NCBI GenBank assembly: GCA_025455765.1
Contig: JALOLX010000056.1
Span: 1 to 8,101, forward strand
DNA: 8,101 nucleotides
Source: Flavobacteriales bacterium
GTDB lineage: Bacteria; Bacteroidota; Bacteroidia; Flavobacteriales_F; PHOS-HE28
Direction: 5' to 3'
Shown: positions 1-5,786 of the stretch, piece after piece
Layout of the letters: the number at the start of each line of letters is the position of its first letter
Numbering within the stretch: position 1 is the first letter of the stretch
Translations under genes and position numbers: made by a program
The notes under the pieces: generated by a model
Seen by the model: only the letters and a program-made list of their open reading frames with translations
Database searches by the model: none
Told to the model about the DNA's origin: nothing

Positions 1-391
1 CCGGGTTGCCGGCACCGCTGAAGTTGAGGTCGGCCGTGAGGGCGGCGATGAAGTCGTTCACACCTGTGGCGAAGGGGATGGTAGGGAAGGGTGAGGCCAT
101 ATTGCCATTGCCGTTGAAGGCGATGTAGCCGTTGCTGCCGATCCAGATGAACTTGCGCATGTACCAGTAGAAGGGCATATCGGTCTGCATGACGAAGGGT
201 CCCACCAGATTGTCATCGGCGAGCCCGGTGACGAGCGTTCCGGTCGTGCTGATGTCGACCCAGTCGAATACCGGGCCTCCGGGTTCGTTGCTATCGATCC
301 ACGTATAGCCATAGGCATCAGGTCCGCCGGTTGCTGCGGTGAGCGGCAGTGCGAGGCAGGCCAACAAGCTGAGCGTAAGGTTCCGGTTCAT
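1..391 (-). CDS. Secreted surface protein, N-terminal part only (cut by window edge)
   Basis: Reading the minus strand from an ATG at 391-389 gives an open frame of 130 codons that runs off the left edge without a stop. Residues 1-20 form a typical signal peptide (MNRN, then a Leu/Ala-rich core, cleavage probably near Ala19-Ala20). The mature part begins with GYTWIDSNEPGGPVFDW, then an aspartate pair (LADDNLVGPF), an aromatic strand (PFYWYMRKFIWIGSNGYIAF) and PFPTIPF near 101-107. I have seen this arrangement at the start of large Bacteroidota extracellular proteins that usually end in a type IX secretion sorting domain or repeat modules; the C-terminus needed to test that lies outside the window. 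The function is unknown and is probably surface-exposed or secreted. The gene is divergent from the NdpA-like gene. The start is well supported because the signal peptide begins exactly there. Confidence 0.75.
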   Translation of the reverse strand, partial: MNRNLTLSLLACLALPLTAATGGPDAYGYTWIDSNEPGGPVFDWVDISTTGTLVTGLADDNLVGPFVMQTDMPFYWYMRKFIWIGSNGYIAFNGNGNMASPFPTIPFATGVNDFIAALTADLNFSGAGNP

Positions 392-466
392 GGGCGAATG
401 GGTTGGGTGGTATCACCAAGGTACGGGGTCCTGTTCACATGCGGCACAGCGATCGGACGGAACCTT
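377..466. repeat. Nine-base inverted repeat flanking the divergent promoter region
   Basis: AAGGTTCCG at 377-385 is the exact reverse complement of CGGAACCTT at 458-466, with 72 bases between. The left arm lies inside codons 3-5 of the secreted protein gene, the right arm just before the possible plus-strand -7 element. It could be a paired operator or chance; the arms are short. Confidence 0.25.
416..423 (-). promoter_or_regulatory. Possible Bacteroidota -7 promoter element for the secreted protein
   Basis: On the minus strand these bases read TACCTTGG, one mismatch from the Bacteroidota -7 consensus TAnnTTTG. A weak TGTG lies 21 bases upstream, where the -33 TTTG would be expected. The implied leader to the ATG at 391 would be under 20 bases. 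The match is short, so this is a suggestion only. Confidence 0.25.
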
Positions 467-471
467 CCCGG

Positions 472-479
472 TAAATTCG
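472..479 (+). promoter_or_regulatory. Possible -7 promoter element for the NdpA-like / amidotransferase pair
   Basis: The bases read TAAATTCG, one mismatch from TAnnTTTG, and form the only AT-rich patch upstream of 493. No convincing -33 TTTG lies at the right distance. Transcription would start only a few bases before the ATG at 493, but comfortably before the ATG at 591. Weak evidence. Confidence 0.2.
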
Positions 480-492
480 CGGCCCCATCGCC

Positions 493-590
493 ATGATCAC
501 CGCCAAGGAAGCCCGCGTGGAAGCCTTCGTCCTGCACCACCTGGGCGAACGCACCGTGCTCAGCGACTACAGCGCCAAGCTGGAGGGGCC
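493..590 (+). pseudogene. Detached N-terminal fragment of the NdpA-like gene
   Basis: From an ATG at 493 this frame reads MITAKEARVEAFVLHHLGER followed by TVLSDYSAKLEG. That closely resembles the conserved start of Bacteroidota NA37/NdpA nucleoid-associated proteins: a short lead, a beta strand with HR/HHLG, then a 'LS' strand. After about Gly32 the frame becomes Pro/Arg-rich nonsense and stops at 694-696. The continuation of the family sequence lies in another frame from 591. The family normally has about 48 more residues here, covering a helix with a 'KPF'-like motif and an 'NE-Y' segment. This piece is therefore best read as the true gene start, cut off by a deletion that also shifted the frame. 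A sequencing or assembly error is an alternative. Confidence 0.55.
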
Positions 591-1385
591 ATGGAGACCA
601 CGGCGGACATCGTACCGGGCTCGGTGGCCATCGCCAAGCACCTCGAAGCCGTATCGCAACACCATCGCATCGGCGCCAGCGATCTGTTCGTCGTGAAGCT
701 GCGCGACGTGGAGTTCCAGGGCGGGCAGTACGATGCGGTGGGCATCTACAAGTTCGATGCGAAGGAGGTGTTCCTGGAGAGCGAGGTGAAGGGCGAGACC
801 ATCGGCATGCGGCTGAAGCGTGGGTTGGGGCAGGGCAAGCCCACGAAGGCCTGTCTGGTGCTCTTCACGCCCGAAGACCCCACGCTGCTGATCCTTGATG
901 ACCAAGGCACCACCGAATATTGGCAGAACGACTTCATCTGCCACCGACCCAAGCGCGACCATGTGAACAGCACCCGCAGCGTGTTGGAGATGACCAAGTC
1001 GTTCATCACCGAGCAACTGCCCGCGGACTACGAGATCGGCAAGGCCGACCAGATCGACCTGTTGAACCGGTCGGTGACCTACTTCAAGGAGCACACCGCG
1101 TTCGATCGCGAGGAATTCGCGCAGGAAGTGTTCCAAGAGGAGTCGGTGATCAAGTCCTTCGAGCGCTTCGGTGATGCGTTCCAGGAGCAGCACGACGTCC
1201 ACTTCGAGGACAGCTTCACCATCGCTCCCCAGGCGGTGAAGCGGCAGGCGCGCATCTTCAAGAGCGTGATCAAGCTGGACAAGAACTTCCACATCTACAT
1301 CCATGGCGACCGCTCGCGCATCGAGCAGGGTGTGGACGATCGCGGCCGGAAGTTCTATCGCATCTATTACGACGAAGAGCTGTAG
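591..1385 (+). CDS. NdpA/YejK-like (NA37 family) nucleoid-associated protein, lacking its N-terminus
   Basis: The frame encodes 264 residues from an ATG at 591 and matches the body of the NA37 family. An IAKHLEAVSQHHRI segment is followed by DLFVVKLRDVEF and DAVGIYKF, then LGQGKPTKACLVLF, TEYWQNDFI, NRSVTYFKEHTAFDREEF and a C-terminal FHIYIHGDRSRIEQG with RGRKFYRIYYDEE before the stop. Family members bind or associate with nucleoid DNA in the cytoplasm; the exact role in Bacteroidota is unclear. Intact homologues are about 340-350 residues. Here the first 32 residues sit in another frame (from 493) and about 48 are absent, so the product is either a shortened protein started at 591 or a pseudogene. 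The body shows no internal stops and normal composition, so loss, if real, is recent. The same frame stays open back to 339, but that stretch overlaps the divergent secreted gene and has no family similarity, so I reject that start. The amidotransferase gene follows 5 bases after the stop. Confidence 0.7.
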   Translation: METTADIVPGSVAIAKHLEAVSQHHRIGASDLFVVKLRDVEFQGGQYDAVGIYKFDAKEVFLESEVKGETIGMRLKRGLGQGKPTKACLVLFTPEDPTLLILDDQGTTEYWQNDFICHRPKRDHVNSTRSVLEMTKSFITEQLPADYEIGKADQIDLLNRSVTYFKEHTAFDREEFAQEVFQEESVIKSFERFGDAFQEQHDVHFEDSFTIAPQAVKRQARIFKSVIKLDKNFHIYIHGDRSRIEQGVDDRGRKFYRIYYDEEL

Positions 1386-1390
1386 GCACC

Positions 1391-1954
1391 ATGCGCATCC
1401 TGCTGCTGGACAACCGCGACAGCTTCACGTGGAACCTGCAGCATCTGTTGGTGCAGCATGCAGCGGTGGATGTGCAGCGCAACGACCGCATCACCGTGGA
1501 TGAAGTGGCGCGCTACGACCGCATTGTGCTCTCCCCAGGACCGGGACTTCCCGCAGAGGCGGGTGTACTCATGCCGGTGATCGAACGGCTTCACCGCACG
1601 CATCCCATGCTGGGCGTGTGCCTGGGCATGCAGGCGCTGGTGGAACACTTCGGTGGAGCGCTCTACAACCAGCCCCGTGTGATGCATGGGGTGGCGGTAC
1701 CCTGCCATGTGATGGCGAAGGATGAGCCGCTCTTCGCTGGCCTGCCGGATACGTTCGATGTGGGGCTCTACCACAGCTGGGCCGCCGATACCAAGCGCTT
1801 ACCGGCGGAGCTGGAGATGACGGCGGTGAGCGCGGCCGGCGTGGTGATGGCGGTACGGCACCGGACCCTGCCCGTATGCGGTGTGCAGTTCCATCCGGAG
1901 AGCGTACTTACGCCCTGGGGACCGCGCATCATCGCCAACTGGATGGCGTTGTGA
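1391..1954 (+). CDS. trpG: Glutamine amidotransferase of anthranilate / aminodeoxychorismate synthase (component II)
   Basis: This 187-residue protein is a single class I glutamine amidotransferase domain of the TrpG/PabA type. It releases ammonia from glutamine for a chorismate-using partner (TrpE to make anthranilate, or PabB to make aminodeoxychorismate for folate). Visible landmarks: the start MRILLLDNRDSFTWNL, the oxyanion-loop motif LSPGPGLP at 47-54, the nucleophile Cys77 in GVCLGMQ, HGVAVPC at 100-105, YHSW at 127-130, and the catalytic pair His168/Glu170 in GVQFHPESVLTPWG. Length and catalytic residues are complete, so it should be active. No trpE, trpD, trpC or pabB is next to it; it sits 5 bases after the NdpA-like gene and probably shares its transcript. 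A stand-alone copy may serve both partners, or it may be pabA; sequence alone does not decide. GVCLGMQ recalls HisH, but the HPESVLTP ending and overall length fit TrpG/PabA. Confidence 0.9.
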   Translation: MRILLLDNRDSFTWNLQHLLVQHAAVDVQRNDRITVDEVARYDRIVLSPGPGLPAEAGVLMPVIERLHRTHPMLGVCLGMQALVEHFGGALYNQPRVMHGVAVPCHVMAKDEPLFAGLPDTFDVGLYHSWAADTKRLPAELEMTAVSAAGVVMAVRHRTLPVCGVQFHPESVLTPWGPRIIANWMAL

Positions 1955-1957
1955 TCA
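1952..1957. other. Palindromic shared stop of two convergent genes
   Basis: TGATCA supplies the TGA stop of the amidotransferase gene on the plus strand (1952-1954) and the TGA stop of the LptD-like gene on the minus strand (1957-1955). The genes abut with no intergenic base, so any terminator for either must lie inside the other's coding sequence. I see no clear hairpin plus T-tract here. Confidence 0.9.
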
Positions 1958-4525
1958 GAAGAGCAGGTTCTGCTGTTCGCCGAACGGACGCCGCAGCTCA
2001 TACTTCAGATCCCGGAGGATGCTGGCCTTCACGTTGATGCGGAACATGAAGCTCTTGCGCAGGCCGATGGGGATGATGTTGAAGTTGAACTCCCAGCAGT
2101 GCAGGTCCCAGTAAAGGTTGAGGGTGGTCGGTGTCCATTCACCAGCAACGATGTCATACCCGCTGCTCACGCCCACCTTCCAGTACTTCAGCACGTTCAC
2201 GTCGCCGTTGAAGAGCACGCTCTGGCGCTCGGTATCGGCGAACTCCGTGGGCCCGGTGTAACTGCGGTTCACGTCGTAGCTGTAGTTCACGCTCAGGCGC
2301 CAGGGCAGGCTGAAGTTGACCGATGCTCCTTTGGAGGGATCGCTGTCCTTCACCACCTCGGGATCGGTGGAGCCATTCCCAGTGGACTGCCCGTAGCGCT
2401 TGCTCTTCAGGTCGAAGCCGAGCGCCACGTTGGTGTAGACCATGCGAGCGAGCTGTCCGGTGGCATCGCGGTGCGAGCGTTCGTAGCGTTGGCCCAGATC
2501 GTTCACTGCATACGGGTCCCACAGGCTCACGAGGTTCAGGTTGAAGGTGTTGAGGAAGGAGGTCCGCGCGGCGATGTTCACCGGGTTCCAACGCAGGGAG
2601 TCGCGCAGCAGGTCGTAGCTGGTGGTGATGCCCAGGAAGTCGAGCAGCTTTATCTTCTTGGTGGGATCGGCGCCTCCTGGTGCGGCCGTACTGTCCCGCA
2701 AGGCCTTGTTATCGCGCACCTTGGCTTCGATGTTCTGGATCAGGCCCAGGTTGAGGTTGCCGCTGGCCACGCTGTTGGGTTTGCCGTAGATGCCGATGTC
2801 GAACGGTGAATAGGACCCTGGCTGACCATTGACACCGAAAGGCCCTTCGATCTCGGTGCTCTGCTCAGGCAGGTAATTGAAGCCCACGGTGGGCGTGATC
2901 ACGTGGCGGATGGCTTTCAAGCGCTCACCAAAGAAGGTATACTGGCCGTACAACTTGCTGGTCAGCGTGGCTCCCATGCTGTACTCGAACGGGGCACTGA
3001 AGCGGGGCACGGTATCGGTCACGGTGAAGGTGGTATCCCCTTCGGTGAAGGCCGTCTTGCGCAGCTGTTGGAAGTACATGCGGTCGGTGATGCGCACTTC
3101 CGGGTTCAGGGTGAAGAACTTGTTCTTGATGGTGGTGGAGACCGTGGCGTTGTGACGGATCCCATTGCGCATCTCGCGGCCCAGTGCGGAGAGGTTCTCC
3201 AGGTTGAGCCGGTCCTCGGTGGTGCTCAAGCGGTTGTCGAAGTTGGCCGAGTAGTTCACGGCGAACTGGTCGTACCAGCGGGGGCGTGCATCCGGGCCGC
3301 GCAGCAGCTGGAACGGCATGATACGCGTGAGGTTGAAGGTGACCGAGGGCAGGGTGATGTCGAAGGTGCGGTTGAGGGTGTTCTGGCTGTGGCGCAGGTT
3401 GGCGGTGAGGTTGTAGGGCTTGCCCGGCCAGAGGTGGGTCCAGCTGATGTTGCTCTGGAAGGTGTTGCTGAGGAAGTCGTTGAGCGAGGAGTTGAAGTTG
3501 TTGGTGAAGTTCTGGCTGGAGCCCAGGTTCACGCTGGCGTTGAAGCGATCGGTTAGGCTGGCGCGGCTATCCACGGTGTGCTGCCAGCGGACGAAGAAGG
3601 TGTTCTGCTGGCTGAAGTTGGGGAACTCGCGGTCGCCATTGAGCAGGGTGCTGCGGCTCAGGTCGAGCGAGCCGCTGTAGTGGTAACGGCTGCGGTACCG
3701 GGTGATGCCACGCGCGGCCCAGCTACCGCGACTGTAGATGTCGCCTGTTAGCTGCACATCCACCCGGTCGTTGATGGGGAAGTAGTAGCCGCCGTTGAGC
3801 AGGAAATAGCCCAGCTGATCATTGTTGCCCCATACCGGTATCAGGATGCCGCTGCTTCCGCCTTTCTTGTTGGGGAAGAGCCCAAAGGGAACGGCCAGGG
3901 GGGTGGGCACCTTACCGATGCGCATGTAGGCCGGACCGGTGACGATCTTATCATCGGGCAGCACCATCATGCGGGTCACGCGGAAGTGGAAGTGGGGGTG
4001 GGGCCGGTCGCAGGTGGTGAGCATGCCACGCTTGCTGTGCACCTCCTCGTTGGCCAGGCGCTTGCTGAGGGAGGCATGCACCCAGGCCTGCTGTTCCTGT
4101 GTGCGCACTTCGCGGATCAGGCCCTGCTTGCTGCGGAAGTTGTAGCGGATGCTGTCGGCCTCGATGGTATGTCCGCCCTGCACGAAATTGGGCTTGCCGA
4201 ACACTGCGCCGGCGCTGTCCAGGGCACCAAAGGCCTGTGCTTCCTCGTTCTTCATATCGAGGATGATCCGTTCGGCGCTCAGTTCCACATCGCCATAGGT
4301 GACGGTGCTGGCGCCGAACAGGTGGATGGTCTCGGTGGCCAGATCGTAGCGGATGCTGTCCTTGGCCTGATACTTGACAGGAGCTTCCAGTTGCTGCGCC
4401 AGCACAGGCGTGGCGGCACACATCAACAGCAGCGTGATGAAAAGTGCAGCGACCAACGAACGACCCGGCCGGATGTGGCAGGTAGCTTCGCCCCTCGAAG
4501 GCCGGATGTATGGCGGGCGCGTCAT
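1955..4525 (-). CDS. lptD: LptD-like outer-membrane LPS assembly protein (Bacteroidota type)
   Basis: The protein is 856 residues from the ATG at 4525-4523. It has a long basic lead (1-23), a hydrophobic core (24-39) and a likely cleavage after VLA at 41-43. Residues about 45-190 form an OstA/LptA-like domain (repeats such as DSIRYDLATETIHLFG and DSIRYNF). It continues with TTCDRPHPHFHF, VTGPAYMRIGKVPTPLAVPFGLFP and a GGYYFPINDRVDVQLTGDIY stretch, then a long run of alternating, Asn/Thr/aromatic-rich strands typical of a large beta barrel, ending in phenylalanine as outer-membrane proteins often do. LptD inserts lipopolysaccharide into the outer leaflet together with the lipoprotein LptE. The mature protein has only two cysteines, Cys172 and Cys810, one in the N-domain and one near the barrel end. 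The frame is open back to 4741, but that would overlap the amidase gene and misplace the signal peptide. It is divergent from the amidase across 58 bases. The family call is strong; equivalence to proteobacterial LptD is inferred. Confidence 0.85.
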   Translation of the reverse strand: MTRPPYIRPSRGEATCHIRPGRSLVAALFITLLLMCAATPVLAQQLEAPVKYQAKDSIRYDLATETIHLFGASTVTYGDVELSAERIILDMKNEEAQAFGALDSAGAVFGKPNFVQGGHTIEADSIRYNFRSKQGLIREVRTQEQQAWVHASLSKRLANEEVHSKRGMLTTCDRPHPHFHFRVTRMMVLPDDKIVTGPAYMRIGKVPTPLAVPFGLFPNKKGGSSGILIPVWGNNDQLGYFLLNGGYYFPINDRVDVQLTGDIYSRGSWAARGITRYRSRYHYSGSLDLSRSTLLNGDREFPNFSQQNTFFVRWQHTVDSRASLTDRFNASVNLGSSQNFTNNFNSSLNDFLSNTFQSNISWTHLWPGKPYNLTANLRHSQNTLNRTFDITLPSVTFNLTRIMPFQLLRGPDARPRWYDQFAVNYSANFDNRLSTTEDRLNLENLSALGREMRNGIRHNATVSTTIKNKFFTLNPEVRITDRMYFQQLRKTAFTEGDTTFTVTDTVPRFSAPFEYSMGATLTSKLYGQYTFFGERLKAIRHVITPTVGFNYLPEQSTEIEGPFGVNGQPGSYSPFDIGIYGKPNSVASGNLNLGLIQNIEAKVRDNKALRDSTAAPGGADPTKKIKLLDFLGITTSYDLLRDSLRWNPVNIAARTSFLNTFNLNLVSLWDPYAVNDLGQRYERSHRDATGQLARMVYTNVALGFDLKSKRYGQSTGNGSTDPEVVKDSDPSKGASVNFSLPWRLSVNYSYDVNRSYTGPTEFADTERQSVLFNGDVNVLKYWKVGVSSGYDIVAGEWTPTTLNLYWDLHCWEFNFNIIPIGLRKSFMFRINVKASILRDLKYELRRPFGEQQNLLF

Positions 4526-4554
4526 GTTCCTGCCTTCCACAGGGAAAAGCGGGC

Positions 4555-4562
4555 CGAAAATA
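4555..4562 (-). promoter_or_regulatory. Possible -7 promoter element for the LptD-like gene
   Basis: On the minus strand these bases read TATTTTCG, one mismatch from TAnnTTTG, and form the only AT-rich patch in the 58-base gap between the divergent LptD-like and amidase genes. The leader to the ATG at 4525 would be roughly 20-25 bases. The nearest upstream TTG is about 24 bases away, slightly too far for an ideal -33. No comparable plus-strand element for the amidase was found. Confidence 0.25.
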
Positions 4563-4583
4563 CCAACTCGCCCCGCGCGGTCC

Positions 4584-5771
4584 ATGCAACGCAGCCGATA
4601 TATCCGTTCGTATGCCAGTGCCATCGCGCTGTTGCTGCCCCTGCTGTTACTGGCCCAACCGGGCGCCAAGGACCCCAATCGCATCCGCACCATCGTGCTC
4701 GACGCTGGCCACGGCGGTAAGGATCCCGGCAACCTGGGCACCGGCCGCTACAAGACCACCGAGAAGCACATCTCACTGAACGTGGCCAAGCTGGTGGGCA
4801 AGTACGTGAACGAGGCCTTCCCCGAGACCAAGGTCATCTACACCCGCGAGGACGACCGCTTCATCGAGTTGATGGAGCGCACCAACATCGCCAACCGCGC
4901 CAAGGCGGATGTGTTCATCAGCATCCACTGCAACGCCAACGACAACAAGGACCCGCATGGCTGCGAGACCTATGTGATGGGTCTGCACAAGACCGAGGCC
5001 AACATGCGCGTGGCCCAGAAGGAGAACGAGGCCATCCTGCTGGAGGAAGGGCATGAGCTGAAGTACGACGGCTACGACCCGAAGGACCCCGAGAGCATGA
5101 TCGCGCTGAGCCTGAGGCAGAACATCCACTTGGACCATAGCCTGCTCCTGGCCTCGCTCATCCAGAAGCAGTTCAAGGAGCGGGTGGGGCGCCCGGATCG
5201 CGGCGTGAAGCAGGCGGGCTTCCTGGTGATCAGCTACACCACCATGCCCAGTGTGCTCATCGAGCTGGGCTTCCTCACCAATCCCAAGGAAGAGGACTTC
5301 CTGCAGACCGCAGAGGGCCAGGACTACATGGCCAGCGCCATCTACCGGGCGTTCAAGGAGTACAAGGCCATCGTGGAAGGCGTGGACACGTCGGTGGCGC
5401 CGCGTGAAGTGACGCCGCCCAAAGAGCAGCCCGTAACGCAGCCGAAGCCATCGCCCGAGAAGCCGGTGGAACCCAAGGAACAGCCCCCGGTGGTCACTGC
5501 GGCCGGCGTGGTGTTCAAGGTGCAGGTCGCCACCAGCAGCAAGCGCATCGCGTTGGAGCCGAAGAACTTCAATGGCATGAGCGGTGTGGAGGAGCATAAA
5601 GGGGCCGGTCTGTTCAAGTACACTGTTGGTGCAGCGGCTGATCTGGAAGGCGCGCGCCGTCTGCAACAGGAGTGCAAGGAGAAGGGCTTCGACGGCGCGT
5701 TCATTGTGGCGTTCAAGGACGGCGAACGCATCGATCTTCAGGAAGCTGTTAAATTGGCCCGTGGCCGCTGA
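4584..5771 (+). CDS. Secreted N-acetylmuramoyl-L-alanine amidase (Amidase_3) with C-terminal SPOR-like domain
   Basis: The protein is 395 residues from the ATG at 4584, where a signal peptide starts (MQRSRYIRSY, then a Leu-rich core to about Ala24). Residues about 35-265 are a zinc amidase of the AmiA/B/C type, which cuts the bond between N-acetylmuramic acid and the stem peptide, splitting peptidoglycan during division. The likely zinc ligands are His43 (LDAGHGGKDPG), Glu60 (TTEKHISLN) and His115 (FISIHCNAN); the catalytic glutamate is Glu227 (VLIELGFLTNPKEE). A Pro/Lys/Glu-rich linker follows at about 273-303, then a SPOR-like domain (about 309-378, beginning GVVFKVQVATSS), a fold that binds denuded glycan at division sites. 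The frame is open back to 4374, but those residues overlap the LptD-like gene and precede the signal peptide, so I use 4584. The MCE gene follows 15 bases later, suggesting an operon. All key residues are present; the SPOR assignment is less certain than the amidase. Confidence 0.92.
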   Translation: MQRSRYIRSYASAIALLLPLLLLAQPGAKDPNRIRTIVLDAGHGGKDPGNLGTGRYKTTEKHISLNVAKLVGKYVNEAFPETKVIYTREDDRFIELMERTNIANRAKADVFISIHCNANDNKDPHGCETYVMGLHKTEANMRVAQKENEAILLEEGHELKYDGYDPKDPESMIALSLRQNIHLDHSLLLASLIQKQFKERVGRPDRGVKQAGFLVISYTTMPSVLIELGFLTNPKEEDFLQTAEGQDYMASAIYRAFKEYKAIVEGVDTSVAPREVTPPKEQPVTQPKPSPEKPVEPKEQPPVVTAAGVVFKVQVATSSKRIALEPKNFNGMSGVEEHKGAGLFKYTVGAAADLEGARRLQQECKEKGFDGAFIVAFKDGERIDLQEAVKLARGR

Positions 5772-5786
5772 CCCCACCGACCGTAC

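Noticed and set aside
58..318. Minus-strand 86-codon frame (MPMAIRGS...)
   Set aside because: It is a shadow in another frame of the secreted protein that starts at 391 on the same strand; Ser/Pro/Thr-rich with no signal or domain.
339..590. Upstream extension of the NdpA-like body frame to an ATG at 339
   Set aside because: It overlaps the signal-peptide region of the divergent secreted gene, is Arg/His/Pro/Ser-rich without family similarity, and competes with the better N-terminus at 493 in another frame.
567..1304. Minus-strand 245-codon open frame opposite the NdpA-like gene
   Set aside because: It is the mirror of the NA37 body, with repetitive Leu/Val/His/Glu composition and no domain. 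The plus strand carries the conserved family motifs.
1391..1954. HisH (imidazole glycerol phosphate synthase amidotransferase) as an alternative identity
   Set aside because: GVCLGMQ is shared with HisH, but DNRDSFTWNL, LSPGPG, YHSW and HPESVLTPWG are the TrpG/PabA pattern, and no his genes are nearby.
4374..4583. Longer start for the amidase at 4374
   Set aside because: It would overlap the LptD-like signal peptide and OstA domain region; a clean signal peptide begins at 4584.
4526..4741. Longer start for the LptD-like protein at 4741
   Set aside because: It would overlap the amidase signal peptide and catalytic region and bury the LptD signal peptide 72 residues inside the protein.
5400..5500. 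Proline/lysine/glutamate-rich repeats in the amidase gene as a possible DNA repeat
   Set aside because: They encode a flexible linker between the amidase and SPOR-like domains; the DNA is not a regular tandem repeat.
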